Below, one piece after another: positions 50,445-63,636 of a stretch of DNA of 64,000 bases; the first letter of the stretch is position 1; each line of letters begins with the position of its first letter. This stretch comes from Tetrahymena thermophila SB210 (Eukaryota > Ciliophora > Oligohymenophorea > Hymenostomatida > Tetrahymenidae). The notes under the pieces were generated by a model. That model ran no database searches. It had not been told where the DNA came from and saw only the letters and a list, made by a program, of their open reading frames with translations. The DNA lies in contig NW_002475959.1 in the NCBI RefSeq assembly GCF_000189635.1, positions 62,001 through 126,000 on the forward strand, read 5' to 3'. A program made the translations under genes and the position numbers.

Positions 50445-51302
50445 ATGAGTACAATTAGAAAATATTTCGATGATGTCTCAAAGTGGGAAAGATAATAAAT
50501 ATTTTTTGCTATTCGTTCTTCTGTAATTAATTGGTGATAATATTTTTGTAGAAATTTTATTAATTATCTTTTGATTATTATCCAAATTTAGATTCCTATT
50601 CTTTCTAAATCTCTCTCTGAGCTGCTAAAATATCTTTTAGGTGAATTTCAATTTTTCTTTGTATATAAATTATTATTAATGTTTCAATTTAGAAAAATGT
50701 GTAATTTATTAACTTCAAAAAAATTTTGATGAGCCTGATCAACTCTTATTTCTTTTATAGCCTTAATTTAAAAATCAATATTAGACTTTATTATTATCCT
50801 CACCCTTTCAAGTTGATTCGAAATAATCAAAAATGCTTTTGATTTCTTTATTATTTAATTAATCATGCTGCTTACAGATCTCGTTTTAAAATTTATTAAT
50901 TATGTTTGGCTATCTCTTCATTGTAAAAATTTAATTACCTCTTAACAGAAAACATCGAAACAAAAATTGTTTTCGATTCTCACTACATACATTTACCATT
51001 CCGATTTAAAAATAAAGTCATTAAAGCCAATACTGACTGAACAGTCTCCAAACCATTTTTAGGTAAGTAAAAGTAGATATTCATAAATTGCACATGAAAA
51101 TTAAGTTCAAATATTTATTTCAATTTGTTTATTAAACATTTCTCGAATTTAATAGAAACTTAGGTAATCTGTAAGCCACTAGCAAGCTTCCTCTATTTAG
51201 GTCTTTTAGATTATTACAAAATGTTTAAAATGCAATAAATAAACAAATCAAACTATTTCTATGTATGTATGTTCGTTTTTTTTCAGTGCTTATTCTTTAT
51301 GA
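50445..51302 (+). CDS. Small intron-containing gene, unknown function
   Basis: Exon 1, 50445-50522 (MSTIRKYFDDVSKWERQQIF...), ends at GTAATT. Exon 2, 50592-50640 (IPILSKSLSELLKYLL), follows AAATTTAG and ends in phase 1 at GTGAAT. Exon 3 starts at 50693 (KCVIYQLQKNFDEPDQLLFL...). Exon 4, 50949-51062 (KTSKQKLFSILTTYIYHSDL...), follows CTTAACAG and ends at GTAAGT. Exon 5, 51156-51302, ends in TGA. All junction phases agree. Exon 3 ends either at 50922, leaving a 26-nt intron, or at 50811 before GTTGAT, leaving 137 nt. The product is about 170-205 residues, Leu-rich and probably helical; no family recognised. Confidence 0.55.
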
Positions 51303-53521
51303 TAAACTAAATTAAATTACTTAAGTAAGCAAAACCTTTCTCAAATAAATAAAGTAAAATACATTTTAATAGGAAAAAAAAGACTATTATTAATAAGGCT
51401 TAGTAATTTTTTTCTTGAAAACGTCATAAATACAGATAAATATATTTTTTGTAAAATTACTCTTTGATTATAAAAAATTAAATTTAAATTCATTAAAACT
51501 TACTTAAATTTATATGAAAATAATTAGGGTAGTTAGAATCTGAAAAAACATGAAAATAATTGGCTAAACAAGGAAATAACAGGTTCTGATAAATAAACCC
51601 AGTATCAGATCAAAAAGAAAGATAGTAAATTTAAAAAATATAAATATTTATTAATCATTATCCTAATTCTCTCTAACTTGTAATCTCTGTAAATTTGCAA
51701 TTTTTTGTATACTTTTAAGTAAAACAGACTCTGATTTGCATAAAAGCAGTTATTTTTTTAAGTTGCAAATAATTTTTATTTAATTAAATTCATTTTTTAT
51801 TTTTGACAATTATTTTTAAGCGAATTTAAAATCTGCTTTATTATTTTTTACATTAAAAAAGAATAAATTTATTATCTTGAAATAATAAATTAATAGAAAC
51901 TTTTGCTTAAAAAAGTAGCTTAATTTTAATACAGATTCAACCATCAAACATGAATATCATTTTGTTCCTTCATAAAAAATTTTTTTGGCTTTTAACAAAT
52001 TTAATGATGAAATTCTGGTGTTAAAATTAGAATTTTTATCATATTATTTAAGCATATTTAAAAAAAAAAAAATCTTTTTTGTTTGAGTTTACCCAAAAAA
52101 TTTTTGATCAGTTTAGTATTCTTTTATAATTTATTTAATTTTAAGTAATAATACATAGAAAGTGTATTCATTTGTTTGTTTTACGGGATTTTTTAAATAC
52201 AGAAAGATAGAATTTATTGAGTTAAATTGATTATTTTACATTATTGAAAATTGGGATATTCTCTTTGTCAATTTTAATCCATACTATAAACATGACTGTT
52301 ATTTTTTATTTAATAAGTAATCAATAAATGTTTTTATCAAAAAAATTATAATCCTATAATTATCTTATGTAGTTTATTAATGAGGATACATCAATGATTT
52401 AAAATTTGTTCATATATTTTTTTTTATTTTCTGTATAACTAATTGATAATATTAAATAAAAATGTATAGAAAGAAGAACTTAAAAGTTAAGCATAAGAAG
52501 GTATCTTGATTTGAATTAGAAGGCTATTTTCAGAGAATTTTTATTTGATAAATATTTTGATTTTTACTTTAAGGTAAAAATAGAAAGAAACTATAGTTGT
52601 TTAAAAATAAACAAGAATTAACATAAAAGAAAAGTATTTAACAATTAGAAAACAATTTCATGCTTTTAAGAATCTATCAAACAATATATTTTAAGAGTAT
52701 CACTCTTTGTTTAGATTTCTAGATATATTTTGTTACTTAATAACGTTATGAATGCAAAAATCATGCTATTATTTTATATCTTTGAAAATGTGTAAGCAAA
52801 TTCACAATTATTGAATCAAGTAAAATACCTAGCGTGTATTCAATAATCTTTATAATGAAATAAAATTGCATTTTTTTAATTAACAAGTTTCTGAAAACTA
52901 TTAAATACATTTTGTAAATATTTATATAAATAAATCTATTAGAGGTATCCGAATAGTAAAACTTGATAATATTTGAAGCGTTAGCTTGAAAAATAACTTA
53001 AACATTACAATCTTATAAAACTAATCAAAAGGATAGACAGAAAAAAGAAAAACATAATTAATGAACCGATTTATTTGTTTTATGAAAAGATGATGAAAGA
53101 AAGAAAGAAAGTAATTTAGAAGGCAGATTTAGTGAAGAACCAATGCAAAATATAATTTATAAGCAGAAAAAAACTGAATTTATTATGGCAAAAAGATAAG
53201 CAATAAAAGTAAAATTTAATATAATTATTGTTAATTTCTGATTAATGAGTAAAATGTGATTCCTTAAATAAATTTTAGTCTTTTTCAAATAAACTTTTTA
53301 CCTTACCCCAATAATGTTTGTAAAAAACATTCATTCCTCTCTCTCTTAAATTGTTATTTGTAATTTTTATTTGATTCATCTGAAATTCATAATTACATGA
53401 ATACTCGTGTAATGCTATAACAAAAAATAAGTGATTTCATTCATTTATCCAATTATTAGATTTTTTAGTGTTTATTTGTTACTCCCACAGAGTATCATGC
53501 GGAGACTCATTTTTTGTGATT
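51303..53521. other. AT-rich spacer
   Basis: No coding composition, RNA gene or repeat recognised in this convergent interval. Confidence 0.45.
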
Positions 53522-54115
53522 TCAAAATTTTGATGTAATTAAAAAGCAATTGTTGACGTAGCTGATCTTCACCTTAAAACTACCTTATCTCTCCATGAAC
53601 CGGAATTTATTTAAATACTATTTGTCATCATCATTTTAAATATTTCTATGTTACAATTTTTCCATTATGTAATCCAAATCACGCATTCTTCTTGACTCAT
53701 AAAACTTGTTAACATCAAAAATACCAAACTTGTTTTTTTAGACTAATTTTCATACATATACTCTCTGTTTAATCTTTGTTATAAAAATATCTTCTTTAAA
53801 TTGACTGTTACAAAATTAGTTTTTTTTAATAAATTAAAATTTAAATTAGAATTTAATAATGAATGAATGAGTCAAATAAACATATGCATTATTCGCTAGC
53901 CTTTATAATAAAATTAATAAATCTCAAATCAAAATAAATTCTGTTATCTATATTAATAATTACTAATTTATTTTATAAATACACCAACAGCGCCAAATCA
54001 GTTGCTTTCTTTGTGCATATTAAAAAAATTCGTTAAAAAGTTGTAGAATATAATTTTTACTAAAAAGGGAATCATTGTACTAATAAAAATATAGCTTTTA
54101 CTCTCTTTTGATCAT
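53522..54115 (-). CDS. Small two-exon gene, unknown function
   Basis: Exon 1, 53983-54115, reads MIKREQKLYFYQYNDSLFSK, then LQLFNEFFQYAQRKQLIWRC, and ends in phase 1 at a GTATTT donor. Exon 2, 53522-53742, follows an AAAATTAG acceptor and continues in register: KFGIFDVNKFYESRRMRDLD, then YIMEKLQHRN, ending VKISYVNNCFLITSKF before TGA. The 117-residue product is rich in charged and aromatic residues, unlike chance translation of AT-rich DNA, which gives the call its support. Size and basic character would suit a small organellar or ribosome-associated subunit, but I recognise no family. Confidence 0.58.
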
Positions 54116-56529
54116 TGTAGCAGTCAGATTAATTATGTTCTTTTAAATTATTTTACATATTTTTCATATTCATTTTTTAAAATAAGCACCTCTATTTCAA
54201 ACTTTTTTAATTAGTTTTGTAAAATTTTGAGAATATAAAAAAATGCTTTTAAAGTAATATATATTAAACAAACAACAATTATTTGATTGGATGTTTGGCA
54301 TCTAAGAAAGTGCTTTCAAAGTTATTTTTATTGTTAATTTTCTCTATATTAATACTATTCTATAGTGGTATTAAAGATAATATTTTTTGAAAAAAGTTCC
54401 CTCCTTGCCTCTTTTTTACAATTTTTTATTAAAATACAAGAATATTTTATTAGCATTTCCAAAAAAAAGCAAAAACAAACTTTTTTTTTCTTTTTAATTT
54501 TGGAATTGAAATTAGTAATAACAAACTAGTTTTCAAGGTATATTTTTCCAAAAAAGAACTCATATTAATTGCATTTATTTTGAGAAGTTCAATTGAAAGA
54601 AGAAGAAAGTATATTTTATCCAAAATCAAAACGTAGCAAAATATTTCTTTATAAAGACTTTAGAAATGATGATTTTGAGGAAATTACAAAGTAAAATCAA
54701 TTACATAATATTTATTATACCTATTCCTATTCTTTGTTTGGCTAGGAGATTTAAAGTATAATTTATAGATTTTATTAATACTTTTGATAATAAATTAATC
54801 ATCGTTGATTATTTTATTCTTTTATTAGATAGTAAACATAATAAGAAATCAATGATTTCTTAAAGATTACATATTTAAATTATTAATTACTTTCAAGTGT
54901 ATTAGATTTAATCATTTTTACTCTTTAAAACTAAAAAATTAAAATATCTTTTCACTTGCTAAATATAAAGTAAATTAACCATTGTCTAAATATGCGTTAT
55001 ATCATCTAAAATACTTCGAAATATCTAAAAAAACAAAAAATTTCCTTGATTTGATTTGATTTTTTGAATGAAAATCTTTAGAAAGTTAACTAATTACTAT
55101 TAATTTGTACTTTTAATTTAGATTTGATATATTTCTAGTGATTTTCATTCATTTTTTTTTTTGCTGAAAGTCTAAATGCTAAAATATTTGTTGATGATTT
55201 TTATTTAATTTTTATCTAAAAAGAACTAAAAAAATAATTTATTTGAACAAACGAAGCATAGATTCTAAAACCAATAAGCAAAAAATTTAATTTTTATTTT
55301 TTTGTAGTAATCTCAAAAATGTTAATTATTTATTAAAAAGAGCAATACAATTTTTCTCTTTTGTTGCGTTTGTAGAAAAATTTAGTTACTTCTTTATCAA
55401 AAATAAATAAAAATTAATTTTTGAGATTACTGCTTCCTAATATTCTAAATATTTCCATTAAACATAGTTACTTTATTTTGTGCCATATTAATATATTTAA
55501 AATTTTTTATCAATATATAAATTAATATCACATTATCTTTTAAATATTAATTCAAAATATATCTATGAATACCCAATAAAAGTAGCTTTAAGTAAATTCA
55601 AAAAGCTTTAATACTGTAAACAAATTGTTAAATAAAGGTCGAATTGTAAAATATACAAATATTTTTTTAACTATTTTAGAAACTAGATCAAATATTTTGA
55701 GAATTTTTATATATTTAAAAAATAAGAATTTTTAGATGGTAACGAAAAAACAGATTTAAAATCCGTATTTTTTGTCAAATTAGTAATAAATAGCTAATTT
55801 GGTCATATGTCTATAATAATTACAACAAAAAACTCAATTGAAGTAGCTTAGAGATTACAAAGTATAATCTATTAAATCAAATTGAGTTTTATAAATTACA
55901 TTAATCAATTTTTTTATTTATTATAAAATAATTAAAAACTTTCCTCCTACCCGTCATTAACATATTATAAATTTGTATTTGGATTTATTATAAAAACTAC
56001 TTATAATTCTGTAAGTAAATTAGTTTAATTATAGATGATTACATATTAAAATTTTTTGTTTAGACTCAAAAAAAAAAAGAGATATTATATATAAATCAAA
56101 AGAATCACTCGCCTCGACTAATATTTTTATATATTAAATGAACTGTTCAAAACTGTTTCCTAAACTCAATAAGCTGATAAATAGTTTCTGCTTCTAAATT
56201 TAATTTAAAAAGATTAACTAAATTTAACCATGACAAAAGATTTCATCAATTATTTACAACATGCAATAAACAGATTTACTTTTTTGCAATAAAAATATAT
56301 TTTTTTTATTATAAAAACTATTAATTTTTTTAATTTCAGCTGCTATGCATTGCGAATTAAGCTGTTCACCATCGACAAGTTTTTAAGAAATATAAAAATA
56401 AGCTAACATTATCTAAATAACTTACTCTTTATCTATCTAAATAAGAGCTAGCTAGGATTAGTTCTAGCTCACTGTTTAGAATTGAATTTGTGAATGTAAA
56501 ATTAATTTTATTTGAATTTTAGATTAGTC
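54116..56529. other. AT-rich region with unexplained less AT-rich patches
   Basis: 54560-54760 (plus) and 56330-56470 are somewhat more complex than the rest and have short protein-like readings, but neither gives a coherent gene. No RNA gene recognised. Confidence 0.4.
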
Positions 56530-59500
56530 TCAATTAGGAATTCTAGCAAAATGTTCAGCCATGCTAGAAATAATATATTATTTATCCATTAAAGCCTACC
56601 AGCTATTTTAAATTTTATTTCTAATTTATTCAATTACTTCTTTGTATTGAGTATCTCTCATCAACTCGTCACCAGAAATCTATTAAAGAAATAAATATTA
56701 ATATCAAAGAATTATTATGGTTCAATTAATATGAATAAAAATATATTGCAGACTTTTCATGTTAAATTTATAATTTGATTTAATTAAAAAATATTTCTAC
56801 TTTCAAATTAATTTATAAAATTTCATTTAGTCCTTCGATAAAAATTTCTTTTATTTATTTAATTTTATTTAGTGATTTAAATCCAATCAATCATTTTTTC
56901 TTTTTTAGAATTTTTTTCATTAAGGAAAAAACAGATACAAATATCTCTGAATTTGAGAGCTTACAATAAATAAAGGCTAAGTCTAAAAAATTTTTAGTTG
57001 AATCATTATAAAATGAACAATAATTCATTTCAAGTGAATAATTTTGGGTTTTAAATTAAAATGAGAATTAACTATTGCATTAAAATTAATGGATATTAGA
57101 TATCATATTCAATAAATTGATTGATTGATCAAATTGTGAAGAAATAAATAGAAAATAATCAAGTAAATATTTTAATTACCTTTATAACACGAGAGAAATA
57201 TGCATTTTTAAGATCAAGCTCATCTGTAGAATCAAAGAGATGATTGAAGAAAGTCAATACTCTCATGATAGAATTATCAGTGTTTCCAAATAAAACTTGT
57301 CTCAATTCATAGTCTGCCTGACTGGGAGTAAGGGATTTTAATTCATCAAAGAATTTGTTGTAATTTTTTTCTTTGAAATCGAAGACTAACTTTTAAATTG
57401 TGCTTCCCAATTCATTCATATATTTTTCCTTCTTATCCTTAATAATTTTTGATTGTTCAGATACCTTTTATTGGTATTCTTTCTTTAATTAATCTCTAAC
57501 TTCATCCTTTTTAGAAAAATCTAAGAAGAAAGGCATTTTGAAGTCAATTTCTTCGTTGTTCTCTAATCTATTTCTTTCCTTTATTTCATCAAGGTGGATT
57601 AAAGGCAACCATTTACCATCTTCAAGTTGAGTGAATCTAATGATATTTAAGCTGTTATTAACTGGGTCAATCTTGTAATCAACCTTGCCTTCCAACAACA
57701 TCTGTTCTTCTAATTCATCTTCCTCTTACTATTTATTTTTATATAATAAAATGTCAGCAGTTGAACCAAAAATAATAATAAATCTAAATATCAAATTCAA
57801 TAAATAGTTTAATAAGCATATCTTTTTGGTTTTTTTTTTCATGCTTTCTGTCATTATTAATTAATTAGTATCTTCTTTACATTATTTCATCCTTTCTTTG
57901 TTGGGGAAATTTTTCTAATAGAAAAACTCTTAAAATATTTATAGACGAATAGTATTTTTTTAATTGTATCTTTTGGTTATTTATAAATATATTTATTACC
58001 TTGATTGAGTTATTAAGATAATAACGCTTTCTGTCTTCGATATCTGTGTGTTTTATGGGAGATACGAATTTTACTGTCTTTTTCAAGGGTGAAGCCCAAG
58101 GTAATATTTCTACAAGATTGTGCCAGATATTGATTTCTCTTGAGTTAGCGAATACTGTAATTAAAAACTCACCACTGGGAGAATTATCAAGAGAAATTAT
58201 TGGGCGCTCAACTTCAAGATTTGCAATAATGTCATTTTAAGCAATATCATAAACTTTTAAGGTGCTATCTAATGAAGAAGAAAATATGTACTTATTATTA
58301 TGAGAAAAGCATGCATCTAAAATTTTTTATGTATGTCCACCGAATTTTCTACCTCTTTTCAAGCTAAGCATATCCCACATTTCTATAGTGTTATCAGTCA
58401 AAGCAACTAAAAAGTGATGAGAGTAGTTAGACCCTCTAATAAATACAATCTTCTCATTCTCATATTGTTTTTCAGACAGCTTAGTACCTGCAAAGAAATC
58501 CCAAATAACCATTTTACCATTATTGTCTGCAGTGATCAAGTATTTATTATAGTTGTTTACAAAAATGCTAGTTATAGAACCTTCGTGCTCATCTGCAAAG
58601 GCTCTCTAAAAAGCACCTGATTGCATATTTATCTTTATCACTCTACCATTATCTAGCCCAAGAACACCGAAGTTACCACATTTGGTCACGTAAACAGTTG
58701 TAATCTAGAAATTTTATTCTAATAAAATTAAAATTATTTAAAATATTTAATAATTCCTGCTTTTAAAAAATTCTATTTTGAACCAATTAATTTTAAATCC
58801 TCTCTAGACAAATAAATCAATCAATCAATCAGCAAATAAGATTTTAAGTCAAACAATTTAATTTGATTTCTATGATAATCAATAATAGCTTATATCAAAA
58901 TTTATTGCAAAAATAAAAGTAAATAATCTTATTATTAAATGTATAAATGCTTGCTAAGCTTTGATATTGGTTTGTCTATTGTAAAATATTGTAAAAAATT
59001 TTTTGTTATAAAATTTTTGGTTCTTTTTTTAGTTTTTATAAATAATGTTTGAATATATTTAAGAATATCAAACAAGATTGTTATTTGTTACCTTTGCTCT
59101 TTGAGTTCTCATATAAAACTAAATCTTTTTTAATAATTGAGTGATCTTCGCTTGACCAAATGCAAGGCTTATCACTTTCCTTATGACAAGTAAGGACGTT
59201 AGCCCAATCATTAGCTCTGTTCATCGAGAAAGAAAACTCAAGTATTTCATTTATTGTTGAAGCAGCATTTTACTCTGTGTAAATATGCTTTCTCTTAAGT
59301 TTAGTTTTGCTTTAGTCTTTAGAAGAGAATGTTACACTCATACACTCATTGATCATAGAGAAATCCCTAATTTCAGATTCTTAATTGCTAGTGCAGCCAA
59401 AGATATGTAAATCGTTAGCAAATCTAACTTATTTTAATGAGTCAATAACACCTTCACGTCTTCTTAAAACTGCAAACTTATTTTCTTCATATTCTTCATA

Positions 59501-60716
59501 TCTAAACTATTTTTAAAATGAAATTTAAACTTAATTTACATATTAAATGAGCCAATTTATATAAAAAATCAAATATTTTTCTTCAAATTTAAAAATAGTT
59601 TGAAAATCATTTAAAAAAAACAAAATTCTTTGTGGATTAAATCAAAAAATAATATCTTGAAATGATTTTATCATTAATTGTTTTCTTTTTAATTTAAAAT
59701 TGGATTCATTTTAATTTTGTATGTTTATCAAATCTAATTTCTACTTATTTACTTTTAGTATTTTTATACTAAGTAAAAACCAAATAAATATCTTTGAAAA
59801 TATTCCTTTTGAAATTGATTACCTGTAAAACTGCATTGTCTCTACCTGAAGCAGCAATAAAAACTTACTCGTTTGGCATGAAGTTTATAGATGTAACAGA
59901 TCCCTAAAATACAGATTTTAATGAAGCAAATATCTTTTTTTCATTAAGATCCCAAATTACTATAGATCCTTTTTCATCTCCTATTGCTAATAATGGCTAG
60001 TCTACTTTTGAAAAGGAAAGAGATAGAGGCTTATGATTAATTTTGAAGGAAACAACGGTCTTATCTTTTTTAATATCGTGTAAGACTATTTTTCCATTTG
60101 AAAAAGCGAAGGCAATAACATTCAATACTGGAGAAGGCTCTGCTACTGTAAGAATTGTATTATCATCACAATAATTTTTTATCAAAACATTCTAATAATC
60201 ATAAATTTTTTTCATGCTATTTATATTCCATAATTCAACATTATTCTCTCCAATAATTAAAATCTTGTTCAGATATGTAGGAGGATGAATAATGCTTTAA
60301 ACATTGAAATCAAACTAAGCTGTAGCTACACAAATTTTGCTATGATGATTAAAAATCTTTAATGTATTGTTCTAGTCAACTATAGCAATCTGGTCAGCCA
60401 TAAGAAGCATTGTTGTAATTTTAGCATCCATCTTCATTTCTCCTAAAATATGATAATGTCTCATCTTGTAAACAACATTTTTAACTGCTACAAAAAGAAA
60501 TTCATTAAAACCCTAAATAGCACGCAATTTTCCTTCAAAGTGAGGACCAAATAAAGATATTTTCATCTCAGGAATTGTATAAGTCTTAAATGAGTGACCG
60601 CATGTAGAAGCCAAATAAAGCTTATTACCTGCATTGTACAAAAATTACTAATTGCTATCGCAAAACACACCTAATGATTTATAAGGTCTTAATACTAATT
60701 TATCTGTTAAATCCAT
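56530..60716 (-). CDS. UTP21: UTP21/WDR36, WD40 subunit of the U3 snoRNP (SSU processome)
   Basis: Five exons: 59823-60716, 59092-59506, 58000-58718, 57180-57728, 56530-56679; total 908 residues, the usual size. Phases agree at every junction (donors GTAATC, GTAACA, GTAATA, GTAATT). The N-terminal propeller shows YKSLGVFCDS, HPPTYLNKILIIGENNVELW and GSIVIWDLNEKKIFASL. The second propeller shows VTKCGNFGVLGLDNGRVIKI, DNNGKMVIWDF and SPSGEFLITVFANSREINIW. The C-terminal Utp21 domain is distinctive: LPLIHLDEIKERNRLENN, PFFLDFSKK and FFDELKSLTPSQADYELR. UTP21 sits in the UTP-B complex and is needed for 18S rRNA maturation in the nucleolus. I assign the family with high confidence; the last exon is short but fits. 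Confidence 0.93.
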
Positions 60717-62276
60717 TTATTTATTTATCTATTTTTTTAAGCTAAAAACAGTATTTATCTTTTTTCAAAATTGTTATGCTTTTAATTACTAATTAATAAT
60801 ACTACTTTCTTAACTAATCACTAAATAAATTTGATATTTCTGATTAATTTTAATTTATTGCCTTTATTATAATAAGTAAAAAAAGCAAATATATCTTCAT
60901 ACTATTTCAATAGCAAAATAATTTACTTGTAATTTAAAAGACTTAATGTCATTCATTCTACTTGCTCATAATCCATTGATATATTTCTTATTTATATCTT
61001 TACTTAAATAATTTGTATGAATGATATCTTCTTTTATCTTTATTAATTTTGAACTTAATACATTCTTAATCATATTCATTATTACTAATTTCACTTCTTT
61101 TAACGTTTTTAATTGCTACTTGTTACTTTTATAATGAAATGAAATGCACTCAAATATTATTAAACTAATTAGTTTTTTATTCATAAAAACAATTTTTTAG
61201 TTAAATAATTTTATTCAACAATTGAATAAAAAATCCAAAATTTTAATTTATTTTCTAATAATTTTTTAATTAAATTAATTAAAATTATATAATGAAAGAT
61301 TGAATTGTTTTTACACTATTTTAACTATTTTAAAGATTTAATTTTAATTTTTTACTTATCATATAAATTGCCTCATTTTAATGTTAAATATTTTGCATGT
61401 TTCAAATTAAAATATTACTAAAATATTAAAAATTCTAAAATAAACATAAAAGAAATCAAATTTTATTTATTTACTAAAAAATCATAAAATATAAAATTAT
61501 GATATGATTTAACAAAACATTAAGATTTTTTTATGAATTATAAATCTTCTGTTTAAGAAAAAATAATAAATTTAAAATTATGGTGTTAGATTGTTTTTAC
61601 TTGAGTAGAATTAATTTTTTTGAAAATGTAAATTGTTTTTTTTGTAAATAACATGCATTCTTGATATAATAATATCAATTAACAAAATATAAAATTTGTA
61701 TTTTTTGTCAAAACTTATTATAATTTTTGCTTCTAAATATTTTTATCAAACAAAAGATTCTTTCTTAAAGTATTTAAAAATTTAATCTGATATTTTATTA
61801 AAATCGAATCGAAATAAATCTTCATTCAGTTTTTATCAAAATTTAATATCTAATCCTAATTAACATTTAAACTTATCTATTCTATCATTAATTCAAAGTT
61901 TTAATTTGTTAGCTATTTATTTTTTCTGGATTTCTTCTTTTTTTAGATTATATATAACCATTTGATAAGTTAATTGTAAGAAATAAAAATTTATTTCTAT
62001 TAATCCTCAAAATTAAACATTCTTTTTTCTTAAAGAAATCTCCCATAACAAATTTTCAGGATTATTGAATATTTTTTAATTAATTCATAATAAGTAAAAG
62101 TTAGTTACTGATAGTAAAAGTAATAAGTTCTAATTTTGATCTCAAATTTTGATATTCCATTTTCTAAAAGAAGTTTTAATCATACTTTATATCTATCTAT
62201 TCAAATCTAATTATCAAATAACTATACAATAAATAATTTTAAATAATTAAAAATAATATCAGATATCAAAGTAAAA
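60717..62276. promoter_or_regulatory. Divergent intergenic region, UTP21 and reductase
   Basis: Very AT-rich; should contain both promoters. No TATA-like or operator element can be singled out in this base composition, and I see no gene. Confidence 0.4.
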
Positions 62277-63636
62277 ATGTTAAACAATCAAATTAGAGAT
62301 AACAGTTAAATAAGAGTTCTTTTAACTGGCGCTTCAGGGTATCTAGCAGGACATGTGCTTAATACTTTATTAGAAAGAGGATACAAAGTGAGAGGAACAG
62401 TTAGATCTTTGAAAAATCCAAAGAAAGTTGATCATTTATATAAAATTAATCCTTCAAAGAGAAATAATTTAGAATTAGTTGAAGCCGATCTTTCTAATAC
62501 AAACTCATGGGATATAGTAATGAAGGATGTTGATTATGTTGTACATACAGCCTCTCCTTTTCCTTAAACAGTTCCCAAAAACGAAGATGAACTCATAATA
62601 CCTGCTGTACAGGGTACAGAAGCAATCTTTGAAGCTGCTTTAAAACATGGAGTCAAAAAGATTGTTATGACTTCATCAATAGCTTCTGTTTTTACAGGAA
62701 ATACTCATAAAAACTTCTTTACATCTAATGATTGGTCTAATTTAGTAATTATAATTCATTAAAATATTAAAAATTTTATATCACTCCTCCCTCGCCCATA
62801 TTTTATGAGTTCCTGAAAAAATCTTCTAATAAAAAATAAAAGAGAAGGGTGGATGGATATACATACATTAATAAAATAATTTCTAGGAAAACTAATCAAA
62901 ATTATAAACTTAAAAATTAGGCTTAATCTCCTCCATATGAGAAGTCTAAAACATTAGCAGAAAAAAAGGCTTGGGAAATATATGAAAAAAACAAATCTAA
63001 AATAAAGATGACAATAATATTACCAGGTTATATTCAAGTAACATAATATTTAATCAATAAAACTTACTATAAAATAGTATCATAAACCAATTATAATAAA
63101 TTTCTTAAATAATTTTAAAGGGACCTTCATTCCACTCAAATGATTGTGTTAGTGCTGACTTTGTCTTAAAAGTTATGAAAAATGAGCTTCCTGGTATTCC
63201 AAAAGTAAGTTTTGCAACTATCGATGTCAGAGATTGCGCTTTGGCTCATGTAATTCCCCTTGATGAAGACAAGTTTGAATTAACTAATGGAAAGAGATAC
63301 CTACTAACTGAAGGTACATACTGGATGTATGATTTAATTTAAATTTTGAAAGAGGAATTCTAATAGTATAAATATAAATTTCCTTCATTCACAGTAGAAA
63401 GCAAAACACTACTCAATATAGCAGGATGTATGGATAAATAGATAGAACTTATAAAACCTTATTTCTAAAGAAGAATTATTTATGATAATACTCCTACTAT
63501 GGATGACATGAACATTCGTTTCAGGCATCATAGAACTACAATTCTAGAATTCGCTTATGATTTAATTAAAAAAGGAATTATCCCAAACAAATTACCTAAA
63601 GAAGTATAAATATGCCCTGAGATAATTAAAAGTTGA
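62277..63636 (+). CDS. NAD(P)-dependent dihydroflavonol-4-reductase-like (extended SDR) enzyme
   Basis: Three exons: 62277-62744, 62921-63037, 63121-63636; 366 residues. Exon 1 opens with the Rossmann dinucleotide site VLLTGASGYLAGHVLNTLLE, then VRGTVRSL, VEADLSN and the strand-4 motif DYVVHTASPFP, then KKIVMTSSIASV. Exon 2 carries the active site YEKSKTLAEKKAW (YxxxK), with the upstream Ser in TSSIAS. Exon 3 continues after PGYIQ with GPS, then TIDVRDCALAHV. This is the DFR/methylglyoxal-reductase (GRE2-like) group of extended SDRs, which reduce aldehydes or ketones with NADPH. The TGxxGYLA variant is normal for the group. Substrate cannot be inferred. Exon 2 uses an acceptor in AAAAATTAG; a nearer-looking TTTCTAG site at 62886 breaks the frame. 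Confidence 0.88.

Noticed and set aside
54560-55080. Plus-strand open frame.
   Set aside because: Composition drifts to AT-driven residues after the first 40 codons; no start, splice signals or motif.
56330-56470. Less AT-rich patch after the UTP21 stop, considered as a small RNA or exon.
   Set aside because: No conserved RNA boxes or coherent exon on either strand.
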